A stretch of DNA of 64,000 nt, taken from positions 1-64,000 of the forward strand of contig JAFIEE010000001.1 of the NCBI GenBank assembly GCA_020832705.1, read 5' to 3'. Position 1 is the first letter of the stretch. Each line of letters begins with the position of its first letter. A program made the translations under genes and the position numbers. This document shows, in pieces, positions 53,655 to 63,892 of the stretch. The DNA is from Paracoccaceae bacterium (GTDB lineage Bacteria; Pseudomonadota; Alphaproteobacteria; Rhodobacterales; Rhodobacteraceae). The notes beneath the pieces were generated by a model. That model had not been told where the DNA came from. It ran no database searches and was given only the letters and a program-made list of their open reading frames with translations.

Positions 53655-54386
53655 ATGTATCCGGAAGTTGCATGTTCCCGGCGAATGGCCCGGACTCTGG
53701 CCACGCTTGTCGTTGCCCTGACACTGGGCCTGGGCGTGAATGCGCCTGCCCGGGCGCTTGACCTCAATCTCGGTGGCGCGGGCGGTATCAGTGTCGGCAT
53801 CGGTGGCGGGGGCGGCGGGCTTGGCGTTGAAGCGAATGTCGGCGGGGACAGCGGCATCGGCGCGGGCGTCAGCGTCGGTGGCGAGAGCCTTGCGGGCGTG
53901 GAGGCCTCGGTCGGGGGGGACGATGGGGTGAATGCGTCGGCGACCCTGGGCGGCGACTCGCTGCTTGAAGCGGAGGTGGGTGTCGGTGGCGGGTCTTCCG
54001 GAACGACACCACCGGGCGAAGACCCGGGCGCGGGTCCCGGGCCGGACCCCGAGGCGCCTTTCCCACCGATTGACGGGGTCCGCTTGCAGGACGTGTCACC
54101 CGATCTGCTTGCTGCTGCACGCAGGGCGCGGTGTCGGCATGACGGCAACAGTTCGGCCTATGACGGTTTTGTTGTGTTCGATCCGCAGGGCACCGCCGTC
54201 GGTGTGGTCCACGGCGCGCGGGTATCGACCGGCCTCGACATCGCGGATCTGTGGATGGCCACGCTTCCCCGCGACGGTCTGCGGACAGGTTGCGTGCTGA
54301 TCCGCGCGCCGCAGGCGCGTGTCGGAAACGGTGCCATGCTCATCGCCGTGCCCTGGGAGCGCCTGGCAACTTCGCTGACCCGCTGA
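53655..54386 (+). CDS. Secreted Gly-rich repeat protein with C-terminal PRC-barrel-like domain (paralogue 2)
   Basis: Signal peptide, GVEANVGGDSGIGAGVSVGGES repeats, GFVVFDPQGTAVGVVHGARVSTGLDIADLWM. Confidence 0.75.
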   Translation: MYPEVACSRRMARTLATLVVALTLGLGVNAPARALDLNLGGAGGISVGIGGGGGGLGVEANVGGDSGIGAGVSVGGESLAGVEASVGGDDGVNASATLGGDSLLEAEVGVGGGSSGTTPPGEDPGAGPGPDPEAPFPPIDGVRLQDVSPDLLAAARRARCRHDGNSSAYDGFVVFDPQGTAVGVVHGARVSTGLDIADLWMATLPRDGLRTGCVLIRAPQARVGNGAMLIAVPWERLATSLTR

Positions 54387-54605
54387 TCGCATCGGCATCG
54401 CTTCAAGCGGCTCCCTGGCGCGACCTGTCGGGGAAACGGCTGTCCGGGGTGCGCACCGGTCGGGTGTCCACGCCCGCTCCTTTCACGCTTGCGCTGGTCG
54501 CGGTCCGGTGGACCTCATGTAAGCTGCGCCAAGGGTGATCGTCTTGCCCTCGCGGCGTTCCGCGGCCGGAACAACCGTGATCTGCGCCAAGATGCCTTCC
54601 CGCAC

Positions 54606-54654
54606 CCCAGCGCCCAGCGCCCAGCGCCCAGCGCCCAGCGCCCAGCGCCCAGCG
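54606..54654. repeat. Heptanucleotide tandem repeat (CCCAGCG)7
   Basis: Seven perfect copies read directly. Confidence 0.97.
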
Positions 54655-54699
54655 CAAGGACTGCACGATAGAAACGTGGAATCAAGCATCCGGTTGGCG

Positions 54700-55836
54700 C
54701 TATGCAGCCAGCATCCCTTCCAGTGCGCGGGCAACATCACGCATGTATTGCGTGTCATATCCCGACCGGTTTTCCAGAACGCTCAGATAGGCCGCCACCC
54801 TGCCGTTGGCGGGGTTGACCATCAGGTATTGCCCGCCATAACCCGAATGCCCGAACATGCCGGCGCCGACCATGAGATGTCGGCTGTAGCGCTGCCACGG
54901 GCGACGCGGAGCAAGCGACAGTGCCGGTCTGTCAAGGCTTTCGCGCAGAAAACCGGCATCGCCGACAGCGCTGCCGTCCCCCCCAAGCCCGGCCCGCGCC
55001 ATCAAGAGCCCAAGGCGCGCCAGATCGAGCGCGCTCAGGCAGCCGCCGCCGGAAAGCGCGGGCATGCCTTCGGGCGAAAGGCTGACATGAAACGCCCCCT
55101 CGTAACCGGCCGCATCAACGATGTCGGCCAGCATGGCCGTCAGATCGCACAGGCTTGCACAGATCATTGTCAGAACATCGGTATTGGCCGATTTGTAGTG
55201 TGCCGCAGCGCCGTCATGGCGCGCGCAGTCGCCTGAAATCCCGGCCAGGAAATCGCGCAGGCTTGGCTCGGGGCTGCCATCGGCGTTCAGACGCCAGCCC
55301 AGCGACAATTCCTCGCGGTAACAGTCGGCGTCAGGGTCTGCGTAATCCTCGTTGAAATCGTTGCGCACTGCCATATCGAGCAAATCGCCCACCGATGCGC
55401 CCGCATAACCCGAGCCAAGCCAGGGCAGATAGTCCCCGGCGGGCAATCCCGGGTCGAGCAAGCCATCTGCTATCAGGCGCCCCGCGACCAGATGTATGTG
55501 CATCTTTGTTACCGACTGGATGGAATGCGGTCGGTCAAGCGCGAAGTCCGGAGCCGCCCGAGCATGGAGGACTTGGTTGCCCTGCGCCACCACCAGCGCC
55601 GAAAAGGCCGGATGACGCGTAAGCCTGGCCCTTGCCACGCAAGCGGCAACGGCTTGATCTGGCACGTCATGGAGGGTCAGCACGTTGCGCGCGCGCAGCA
55701 TGAGCGCCTTGCGAAAGAGCGTGTGCAGGTTGTGAAACCCGTGCCGACGCTGCGCGGGACGGTTCCAGCCCTGCAGATTGTCGGGCCCCACGGTCAGCGC
55801 CGGATTCGGATGGGTTTCGGGTCGCTCGCTCATCAT
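54700..55836 (-). CDS. Serine hydrolase, beta-lactamase fold (NylB/6-aminohexanoate-dimer-hydrolase-like)
   Basis: SVTK (SxxK) and HYKSANTDVLTMI motifs; 378 aa from MMSERP start. Confidence 0.82.
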   Translation of the reverse strand: MMSERPETHPNPALTVGPDNLQGWNRPAQRRHGFHNLHTLFRKALMLRARNVLTLHDVPDQAVAACVARARLTRHPAFSALVVAQGNQVLHARAAPDFALDRPHSIQSVTKMHIHLVAGRLIADGLLDPGLPAGDYLPWLGSGYAGASVGDLLDMAVRNDFNEDYADPDADCYREELSLGWRLNADGSPEPSLRDFLAGISGDCARHDGAAAHYKSANTDVLTMICASLCDLTAMLADIVDAAGYEGAFHVSLSPEGMPALSGGGCLSALDLARLGLLMARAGLGGDGSAVGDAGFLRESLDRPALSLAPRRPWQRYSRHLMVGAGMFGHSGYGGQYLMVNPANGRVAAYLSVLENRSGYDTQYMRDVARALEGMLAA

Positions 55837-57932
55837 GCGCCCTGCCGATGGACCAGCGCATCGACGATCAAGCAGCCCTCGGAGCCGACGAACAGCGGGT
55901 TGATCTCGATCTCGGCTATTGTCTCGTCCTGCATCATGCCCTCGGCAAGCTTTGACAGCAGCGCCACCAGGGCGCTTGTGTCGGCGGCAGGCGCGCCGCG
56001 ATAGCCCGCCAGAAGGGGCGCCACCCGCAGACCGCTCAAGGCCCGCCGCACTGCATCCGGGGACGTGGGCAGCAGCAATGCGGCAGTGTCGCGCAGAAGC
56101 TCGACCAGCACCCCGCCGGCCCCCAGGGTCAATGCCGTGCCGAAGCGGGGATCGCGCCGCAGGCCAACCACCAGTTCGACAACCGGGCGCGGCGCCATCG
56201 ATTCGACAAGGAAGCTGTCGGTTACGGCCTCGGGGCAATGAGCCTGGACCTTCGCACGCATTGCCTCAAGCGCCGCAAGGAGTGCGCGCCTGTCGGCAAT
56301 TCCGGTCGCGACGGCGCCGGCCTCGGATTTGTGGGCAAGCAGCGGGCTCATCATCTTCAGAGCGACGGGATAGGGATACGCCCGTGACTCGCGCAGAATT
56401 TCAGCCCCGGAACACAGGCGCGCATCCGGCACGGGCAGGCCCCAGTCAGACAGGAGCGTCTTTGAGCGGGCTTCGTCCAGCGATTGCAGCGCGCCCGTCA
56501 CCGGCCTGGCCCGCACCAGCGCATCGGGCGGCGAGGCCATGATCCGCGCCCGCGCCGCGCCCCAGCGCACCGCTGCCGCCAGCGCGTCCAGCCCCTCGCT
56601 GAGCCCCTGCAGGGGCGCGCCACCCGCCGCGATGATCTCGGCGCGGGTGCGCGCGTCGATGTTTTCGGGCAGTGTAGCGATGATCGCGGCGGGCACTTCG
56701 CGGGCGCGGGCGGCATCGAGCAGCGCCATGGCATCGGCAAGATACAGGGGGCGGGATTCGTCCAGACCGGGTGCGGGGTAATCCTGCACCAGGACCGCGG
56801 CGGCGGCGGCGGTTGCATCCAGCCCGGCGGCAAAGACCGGTCTGGTGCGCTCAGGGTTGCCCCAGATGGGGGTCGTGTAGTCGAGCGGATTCGACACCGT
56901 CGCGACCGACGGCAAGAGGCGGGCAAGCGTCGCTTCCCCTTCGGGCGGCACCGGTGGCAGGGCCAGGCCAACATGCTCGGCATGGTCGGCCAGCATCGTC
57001 GCCCCGCCACCGGAACAGGTGAAGGCGGCGATCCGGTTTGCCGAAGGCACCCCGGCAAAGACCATGAGTTTCAGCGTTTCAAGCAGTGTCGCCGGGCTGT
57101 GCACACGGGTAACGCCGCAGCGATCAAAAAGCGCGTCATGCAACGCCTCGTCACCTGACAGCGAGCCGGTATGGCTGACGGTAAGCCGGGCACCGATCTG
57201 CGACGAGCCGGTCTTGAGCGCCACAATCGGCTTTCCGCAGCGCAGGGCCCTGAGTGCCACCTCGGCGAAGCGCGGCACGTCGATCAGGCCCTCGATATGC
57301 AACCCGATGACGCGAACCTCGGGCAGATCGATCAGGAAGTCGGTGTAATCTTCAAGCGACAGAGCCGCCTGATTGCCGCATGATATCATGTAGGCAAGCG
57401 GCAGCGAACGCTGACTATGGGTGATATCCGACGACAGCATGCCGCTTTGCGTAACGATCGCGGCGCCACTCTCGGCGCGGCAGTCGCCATGGGCAAAGGG
57501 CCAGAGCGCGACACGTTCGATATAATTGATGAAGCCATAGCAGTTGGGGCCGATCAACGCCATGTCGCCTGCGGCCTGCACCAGCGCGGCCTCAAGCCGC
57601 GCGCCTTCTTGCCCGCCGGATTCGCGAAAGCCCGCAGCGTAACATGCGATGCCGCCGGCGCCGCGCGCCGCCAGTTCCGCGGTGACCCGAACCGCACCTT
57701 CGGCCGGCACCGCAAGAAAGGTGGCGTCAGGCGCTTCGGGCAACTCGGCGACCGAGGCATGACAGCGGTAACCACCCAGCATTTCGCGCCTGGGGTTCAC
57801 CGGCCATATCTCGCCGCGGTAACCGATACGGGTTGCCTCGCGCAGCGCCACCTCGGCATCGCGCCCGCCGATGAAGGCAATATGGCGTGGCGACAGGAGT
57901 CGCTGAAAATTCCTGCGCTGAGCGGGTGTCAT
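55833..57932 (-). CDS. ADP-forming acyl-CoA synthetase (acetate-CoA ligase-like)
   Basis: CoA-binding FIGGRDAEVALREATRIGYRGEIWPVNP, succinyl-CoA-ligase and ATP-grasp halves; 699 aa. Confidence 0.9.
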   Translation of the reverse strand: MTPAQRRNFQRLLSPRHIAFIGGRDAEVALREATRIGYRGEIWPVNPRREMLGGYRCHASVAELPEAPDATFLAVPAEGAVRVTAELAARGAGGIACYAAGFRESGGQEGARLEAALVQAAGDMALIGPNCYGFINYIERVALWPFAHGDCRAESGAAIVTQSGMLSSDITHSQRSLPLAYMISCGNQAALSLEDYTDFLIDLPEVRVIGLHIEGLIDVPRFAEVALRALRCGKPIVALKTGSSQIGARLTVSHTGSLSGDEALHDALFDRCGVTRVHSPATLLETLKLMVFAGVPSANRIAAFTCSGGGATMLADHAEHVGLALPPVPPEGEATLARLLPSVATVSNPLDYTTPIWGNPERTRPVFAAGLDATAAAAAVLVQDYPAPGLDESRPLYLADAMALLDAARAREVPAAIIATLPENIDARTRAEIIAAGGAPLQGLSEGLDALAAAVRWGAARARIMASPPDALVRARPVTGALQSLDEARSKTLLSDWGLPVPDARLCSGAEILRESRAYPYPVALKMMSPLLAHKSEAGAVATGIADRRALLAALEAMRAKVQAHCPEAVTDSFLVESMAPRPVVELVVGLRRDPRFGTALTLGAGGVLVELLRDTAALLLPTSPDAVRRALSGLRVAPLLAGYRGAPAADTSALVALLSKLAEGMMQDETIAEIEINPLFVGSEGCLIVDALVHRQGA

Positions 57933-59092
57933 GCGCCGAACGGCCTGAGCATGGAGCGGGTGATGATATGGCGCTGGATCTCCGAGGTGCCGTCCCAAAT
58001 GCGCTCAAGCCGCGAATCGCGCCACAGCCGCTGGATGGGCATTTCCTCCATCAGCCCCATGCCGCCGTATATCTGCACGCAATCATCGGCAACCCGGCCC
58101 AGCATTTCCGAGCAGTAGACCTTGACCATCGCGGCATCGCGATCTTCCATCAAGCCCGCTTCGGCCCGCGCCACCGTGTCGGAGACCAGCAGATCGGCTG
58201 TGCGCAAACCCATTGCCATGTCGGCCAGCTTGAAGCCGGTGGCCTGAAACTGCCCGATGGGCTTGCCGAACTGCCGACGGTCGGCCGCCCACTGAACGGC
58301 AAGATCCATGATCCGTTCAGCCTTGCCGCAGCAGCATGCGCCAACCCAGACCCGTCCCATCGACAGCCATTTCCCGGCAAGCTCCAGCCCCTGGCCCTCT
58401 TGACCCAGGATCTGCCCGTTCCCCAGACGCACATCGGAAAAGGAAAGCTCGAACGTCTTGTAACCGCGATAGCTGACGCAGCGGTTGCCTTCGCGGATGT
58501 CGAAACCGGGCGTTCCGACATCGACCAGAAATGCCGTGATGCGCCGCCGGGATCCGCGTGGTGTCTCGTCAATGCCGGTGGCGGCAAAGACGATGGCGAA
58601 ATCCGGCATGCAGGGGCCCGAGATGAAATGCTTGGACCCATTCAGTATCCAGTCATCGCCATCGCGCCGGGCGTTTGTCTTCATGCCCATCACGTCCGAA
58701 CCGGCCTCGGGTTCGGTCAGGGCAAACAACTCGCGCTTGCGCGCCTCGACGCAGGGGCGAAGATAGCGCTCGATCTGGTCGCCCTCGCAGGCCAGCAGTA
58801 TTTCGGTGGGCCGGCCGATCCACGCATGCAGCGCATGGCTGGTCTTGCCGTATTCGCGCTCGATCAGCGACATCGCCCGCATCGACAGCCCGCCGCCGCC
58901 CACCGCCTCGGGAAGGTTCGCGGCATAGAGCCCGGCTTCGATGGCCCGTTGCTCGATCTGGCGACCCAACTCGTCGGGCACATGGCCCAGCCGGTCAACC
59001 TCGGCTTCATGGGGGTAGATTTCGGCGTCCATGAAGCTGCGAACAGTCGCGAGCATGAGTTCGTTCTCATGGTCGGAAGGCCCGGAATACAT
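57929..59092 (-). CDS. Acyl-CoA dehydrogenase
   Basis: LFALTEPEAGSDVMGMKTNARRDGDDWILNGSKHFISG; QIYGGMGLMEEMPIQRLWRDSRLERIWDGTSEIQR. Confidence 0.95.
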   Translation of the reverse strand: MYSGPSDHENELMLATVRSFMDAEIYPHEAEVDRLGHVPDELGRQIEQRAIEAGLYAANLPEAVGGGGLSMRAMSLIEREYGKTSHALHAWIGRPTEILLACEGDQIERYLRPCVEARKRELFALTEPEAGSDVMGMKTNARRDGDDWILNGSKHFISGPCMPDFAIVFAATGIDETPRGSRRRITAFLVDVGTPGFDIREGNRCVSYRGYKTFELSFSDVRLGNGQILGQEGQGLELAGKWLSMGRVWVGACCCGKAERIMDLAVQWAADRRQFGKPIGQFQATGFKLADMAMGLRTADLLVSDTVARAEAGLMEDRDAAMVKVYCSEMLGRVADDCVQIYGGMGLMEEMPIQRLWRDSRLERIWDGTSEIQRHIITRSMLRPFGA

Positions 59093-59095
59093 TGT

Positions 59096-59902
59096 TCAGT
59101 CTCCTGTCTGGCTGAGAGCCCTGGTGGCGCGGCGCTGCAAGATCATCCAGCCGATAAAGACGACGGCGGTGATGGCAAGCAGCACCACCGCAGCGGCCGC
59201 CGTGGTTGGGTCGGTGTTTTCGCGCACGCCATTCCACATCCGGCGTGGCAGGGTGAAGACGCTGAAGCGGGTGATGAAAAGCGTTATCACGATCTCGTCC
59301 CACGAGGTGATGAACGCGAAAATCGCCCCCGCCAACACCCCGGGGCGGATCGAAGGGAGGATCACCCGGCGCATGGTGGTCCAGTTCGATGCGCCAAGCG
59401 AGCGTGATGCCTGTTCGAGCTTCGGGTCGAAACCCGCCAGAGATGCCGAGACTGCGATCAGCACCAGCGGGGTGCCCAGCACGGCATGGGCAAGGATGAT
59501 GCCCGCATATGTGTCGATCAGACCCATGGGTACGAACAACCTGTAGAAGGCGAAGGCCGAGATGATCGGGGGCACCACAAGCGGGATCAGCAGCAGCGCG
59601 CGCACCGCCTCGGCCGCGCGCGAGGCGATACGCCACAGGCCGATCGCACAAAGCGTGCCCAGCACGGTGGCCAGAAGCGCCGCGCTGACTGCAATGATCG
59701 CGCTCTGGGCGAAGCTCGACATCCAGGCCGGGCTGGCGAACAGCGCCTCGAAATGCCGCAATGAATACTCGCCGCGCGGCATCGACAGAAAGCGCCTTGG
59801 CGTCAACGAAACCGGTATCGCCACCAGCGCAGGCAACACCAGGAACAATATGAGAAGCCACGCTGCGGTGCGGTTGACGCGCGACCAGAGTCCGGCGTTC
59901 AT
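59096..59902 (-). CDS. ABC transporter permease (PotC-like)
   Basis: EQASRSLGASNWTTMRRVILPSIRPGVLAGAIFAF; 268 aa. Confidence 0.92.
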   Translation of the reverse strand: MNAGLWSRVNRTAAWLLILFLVLPALVAIPVSLTPRRFLSMPRGEYSLRHFEALFASPAWMSSFAQSAIIAVSAALLATVLGTLCAIGLWRIASRAAEAVRALLLIPLVVPPIISAFAFYRLFVPMGLIDTYAGIILAHAVLGTPLVLIAVSASLAGFDPKLEQASRSLGASNWTTMRRVILPSIRPGVLAGAIFAFITSWDEIVITLFITRFSVFTLPRRMWNGVRENTDPTTAAAAVVLLAITAVVFIGWMILQRRATRALSQTGD

Positions 59903-60750
59903 CGATGCGCCCCCCCGAAGACATGCGACAGGCGCATGAAGCGCGACAACACGAACAGAAGCGCCAGCACGCCGAACAGCAGCACGACAGAGAGCATTGC
60001 CGCCGTGCCCCATTGCGACGTGATCAGCACCTGCACCGAGATGTATTCCGCCACCATCAGCACGCGCCCGCCGCCGAGGATCGCCGGCGTGACGAAGAAG
60101 CCGAGGCTGAGAATGAAGACCAGCAGCGTGCCCGCAACGATGCCGGGCGTTGTCAGCGGCAGGTAGATGCGCCGGAACGTCTGCACGCCACTGGCGCCCA
60201 GATTGCGCGAGGCGGCGATCACGCGTTCGTCGATATTCTGCATCGATGCCAGGATCGGAAGCACGGCATAGGGGATCATGTAGTGCACCATGCCGATCAC
60301 CACGCCAAGCTCGTTGCGCATGAACTGTATCGGCTGACCGACAATGCCGGCGGCAATCAGCCATCCGTTGACCGGACCGTTGTGACCCAGCAGCATCAGC
60401 CAGGCAAAGGTGCGCACCAGCACCGAGATCCAGAAGGTGACCAGAACCAGGCTCAGCATCCAGTTGCGGCTTACGCCGCTGACATGCATCATGGCATATG
60501 CGATGGAATAGCCCATGACGACGCTCAGCAGTGTCGTGATCAGGCAGACCCGTACAGTCGTCCAGAGCATCGAGCGCAGGGAACCAGTATGGGCGAGCGC
60601 CGCGAAATTGCCCAGGCCCGGCTCGGGAACCGTCACGCTCAGCCACATGATGTTCAGGACCGGGCCCAGGAACATGCCCAGCACGACCAGCAGCAGGGGC
60701 AGCACAAGCCACCAGCCCGGATGAGGGTTCAGGCGTCGAAAACTCGGCAT
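59899..60750 (-). CDS. ABC transporter permease (PotB-like)
   Basis: VIAASRNLGASGVQTFRRIYLPLTTPGIVAGTLLVF; ATGA overlap. Confidence 0.92.
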   Translation of the reverse strand: MPSFRRLNPHPGWWLVLPLLLVVLGMFLGPVLNIMWLSVTVPEPGLGNFAALAHTGSLRSMLWTTVRVCLITTLLSVVMGYSIAYAMMHVSGVSRNWMLSLVLVTFWISVLVRTFAWLMLLGHNGPVNGWLIAAGIVGQPIQFMRNELGVVIGMVHYMIPYAVLPILASMQNIDERVIAASRNLGASGVQTFRRIYLPLTTPGIVAGTLLVFILSLGFFVTPAILGGGRVLMVAEYISVQVLITSQWGTAAMLSVVLLFGVLALLFVLSRFMRLSHVFGGAHR

Positions 60751-60805
60751 GGGGTTGTTCCGTGAGAGAGCGTGCCGGCGGCGGTTCCGCCGCCGGCAGC
60801 GCGTT

Positions 60806-61915
60806 TCAGCTGATGGTCTCGAGGAACCGGTTCACCGCTTCGTCAATGTTGTTTCCCCACCAGACCGGGTCATTGAATATCACCTTGTCGATGTTCATCG
60901 CCGAGGTGATGGCGTAGGGCTGGTCGTCCTCGGGAACCGCATCAAAGGCTTCGGGGTTGGCGGGTGTCATTCCCAGGCAGTCGAAGAGTTCAAGCTGCGA
61001 AGCCATCTCCTGCGCGGTCGCGATGAAACGCATGGCCGCCTCACGCCCGGCCGGGTTGCCGCGCGGCACGGTGTAGCCGCCGGGATAAACAAAGGCATCG
61101 TTCATCACCATCTTGTAGCGGCCGTCGGTGTCTTCCTCCATGCTGCGGCCACGGTTCTGCCAGATCATGCCCATCGACACCTCGCCATTGACGATCATCG
61201 AATGTGCCTCGGAGGCAGCGCTCCAGAATATGGTGTCGTCCTTGATCGACGCCACCTTCGCCAACGCCCGAGGCAGATCGAGCGGGTAAAGCTCGTCGCG
61301 CGGCACACCGTCGGCGATCAGCGCGGCCTCGATCGAGCCGTTGGCCCAGCGATAGAGCGTGCGCCGGCCGGGGAAGCGCCCGGTATCGAAGAAATCGGCC
61401 CAGGAATCGGGCGGATTGTCAGGGTAGGCATGGGTATCATAGACAAAGGCATACCCGTAAAGGATCACGGCGATACCGTATTCGAGTGCATATCCATCGA
61501 CGGTGCGGTCGGCCCTGACAATGTCATAGTCTATGGGCTCAAGATGTCCGGAATTGCCAAGGCTCACCGCATCGAACAGGTCGCCGTCCGCGACATCGGC
61601 GGTCACGGCGCCGCTTTCGACCATCTCCCTGATCTTGCCCTGCAACGGCCCCGAGGTATCGAAGCCCACGGGAATGCCCGTCGCAGCCGTGAACGGCTCG
61701 CCAATGGCACGGCCGTGGCAGACTTCCGAAAGCCCGCCCCAGTTCCACATGATCACCTGATTGGCGGCCGCATCGGCGCGTCCTGCCAGCACTGCGGGGG
61801 TGACGAAACCGGCCATCCCGCAAAGGACCAGGAAGCGGCGCCGGTCCATGCGGCCTTCCTTGTAGGCCCTTGCCCCGTCGACGAGGGTTTCGCGCAGAAA
61901 ACGCTTGTCGTGCAT
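60806..61915 (-). CDS. ABC transporter substrate-binding protein (PotD-like)
   Basis: Twin-arginine-like leader MDRRRFLVLCGMAGF; VIMWNWGGLSEVCHGRAIGEPFTAATGIPVGFD. Confidence 0.9.
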   Translation of the reverse strand: MHDKRFLRETLVDGARAYKEGRMDRRRFLVLCGMAGFVTPAVLAGRADAAANQVIMWNWGGLSEVCHGRAIGEPFTAATGIPVGFDTSGPLQGKIREMVESGAVTADVADGDLFDAVSLGNSGHLEPIDYDIVRADRTVDGYALEYGIAVILYGYAFVYDTHAYPDNPPDSWADFFDTGRFPGRRTLYRWANGSIEAALIADGVPRDELYPLDLPRALAKVASIKDDTIFWSAASEAHSMIVNGEVSMGMIWQNRGRSMEEDTDGRYKMVMNDAFVYPGGYTVPRGNPAGREAAMRFIATAQEMASQLELFDCLGMTPANPEAFDAVPEDDQPYAITSAMNIDKVIFNDPVWWGNNIDEAVNRFLETIS

Positions 61916-62003
61916 GTCTTCTCTCCTGTTGTGGCGCGGCGTCATGCGGCACCTTCGATACTGGGCGGGTTCCGCCCGCCTTGGTGTTTTCCGTTCGACC
62001 GGT

Positions 62004-63002
62004 TCAGGGGCTACGCAGCCGGACCAGGGCCTCATCGGGCCAGAACAGTTCGACATCGCTTCCTTCGGGCAGGGCTTCGCCGCCCCGCCAGGCATCGACG
62101 TCCGCCTCCATGATGCCCGCATCCGGCACGTCGATCGCATAGCGCAGGACCGAGCCCAGATAGGTCATCGAAACCACCTTGCCCGCCATGCGCGGCTCCG
62201 GCCGTGCGCCTTTCGAGGCAATGTCGATCCGCTCGGGGCGCAGGGCATGGGCAATGCCGTCGATGGTCAGGAAGTTGCTGTTGCCAAGAAACCCAGCGGA
62301 GAATTCGGTTTCCGGTTTCTGGTAGAGCTCCTGCGGGGTGCCCACCTGTTCGATCCGGCCGCTTTGCATGATCACCACGCGGTCCGACATCGACAGGGCT
62401 TCCTCCTGGTCGTGGGTGACATAGACAAAGGTGGTGCCGATCCGGCGGTGTATTTCCTTGAGCTGGGCCTGCACATCGCCGCGCAACTTGCGGTCCAGCG
62501 CCCCCAGCGGTTCGTCCAGCAGCAGGATTGGCGGCGCGAAGGATAGCGCGCGCGCCAGAGCGACCCGCTGTTGCTGCCCCCCCGAAAGCTGCGCAGGCTT
62601 GCGATCTCCGAAAGGCGCAAGCTGGACGAGGTCGAGCATTTCGTCGACCCGGCGGTTGATCTCGGCGCGCGCGCGTCGGCGGATTTCGAGCGGATAGGCG
62701 ATGTTCTGGCGCACTGTCATGTGTGGAAAGAGCGCATAGCCCTGGAACACCATGCCAAGGTTCCGCTTTTCGGCCGGCAGCGGTGCGATCGACTGGCCGT
62801 CCAGAAGGATGTCGCCCTCGGTGACATCCTGAAAACCGGCAATCATCATCAGGAGCGTCGTCTTGCCCGAGCCGGACGGGCCCAGGAACGTGAGGAATTC
62901 ACCGGTCCGAATGTCGAGATCGACCCGGTCAACTGCCGTGAAATCGCCATAGCGCTTCACGACACCGCGTATCGACAGCCCCTTGCCGGATCCTGCGCTC
63001 AT
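62004..63002 (-). CDS. ABC transporter ATP-binding protein (PotA-like)
   Basis: [58 protein letters not shown]-like C-terminus. Confidence 0.94.
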   Translation of the reverse strand: MSAGSGKGLSIRGVVKRYGDFTAVDRVDLDIRTGEFLTFLGPSGSGKTTLLMMIAGFQDVTEGDILLDGQSIAPLPAEKRNLGMVFQGYALFPHMTVRQNIAYPLEIRRRARAEINRRVDEMLDLVQLAPFGDRKPAQLSGGQQQRVALARALSFAPPILLLDEPLGALDRKLRGDVQAQLKEIHRRIGTTFVYVTHDQEEALSMSDRVVIMQSGRIEQVGTPQELYQKPETEFSAGFLGNSNFLTIDGIAHALRPERIDIASKGARPEPRMAGKVVSMTYLGSVLRYAIDVPDAGIMEADVDAWRGGEALPEGSDVELFWPDEALVRLRSP

Positions 63003-63892
63003 GCCGTTGTCGCTCCCCGCAACTTCAGCTTGTCGCGCGTCTCGCGGGGGCTCAGAACCCGCGCGCCCATTCGCTCGATGATGCCAGCGGCGCGTTCCAC
63101 AAGCTGGGCGTTGGTCGCCAGAACGCCACGATCCAGGTAGAGATTGTCCTCCAGCCCGACACGGACATTGCCGCCCAGCGCCACAGCGGCCGCCACCATT
63201 GGCATCTGCATGCGGCCAATGCCGAAACCGGCCCAGTTCGCACCGGGCGGAAGCTGATGCTTCATCGCCGCCATCGTTTCGACGTCATGATCAGCGCCCC
63301 AGGGGATGCCGAGGCAGATCTGGAACATGGGTGGCTCTTCAATCAGTCCCTCCGCGATCATCTGACGCGCAAAACGGACATGCCCCAGATCAAAGACTTC
63401 CAGTTCGGGTTTCACCCCCCAGGCCCGAACCTGCGCAGCCATGCGCCTCAGAATCGGCGGGGTCGAGATATAGATCGTATGGTCATTGCCGAAATTGAGC
63501 GTCCCGCAGTCAAGCGAGCAGATCTCGGGCAGGCAGTCGCCGACATGCACCAGACGCTCATCGGGGCCGATCATGTCGGTGCCCGGTCCCGGTTGCGCCC
63601 AGTCCGCGTCCGAAGGGGTCCAGTCGCCGCCCATGCCGGCGGTGAGGTTGATAACGACATCCGTGCCGCTGTCACGAACCCGCGCCACCACTTCGCGAAA
63701 CAGCGCCGGATCGCGCGATGCCTTGCCGGTATCGGGGTGACGCACATGCAGGTGAACCACCGAGGCACCGGCTTTCGCCGCCTCCACCGCGTCCCGGGCG
63801 ATGGCCTCGGGTGTGACGGGCACATGCGGGTTCTTTGCGGGAGAGTCACCCGCCCCTGTAACCGCAGAAGTGAGCACCACTTCAAAGTTCAT
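62999..63892 (-). CDS. Beta-keto acid cleavage enzyme (BKACE / DUF849) family
   Basis: [71 protein letters not shown]. Confidence 0.93.
   Translation of the reverse strand: MNFEVVLTSAVTGAGDSPAKNPHVPVTPEAIARDAVEAAKAGASVVHLHVRHPDTGKASRDPALFREVVARVRDSGTDVVINLTAGMGGDWTPSDADWAQPGPGTDMIGPDERLVHVGDCLPEICSLDCGTLNFGNDHTIYISTPPILRRMAAQVRAWGVKPELEVFDLGHVRFARQMIAEGLIEEPPMFQICLGIPWGADHDVETMAAMKHQLPPGANWAGFGIGRMQMPMVAAAVALGGNVRVGLEDNLYLDRGVLATNAQLVERAAGIIERMGARVLSPRETRDKLKLRGATTA

Noticed and set aside
44700-54700. CRISPR array or cas genes in the accessory region
   Set aside because: Repeats present are tandem coding repeats or a two-copy dispersed repeat; no regularly spaced repeats and no cas-like ORFs.
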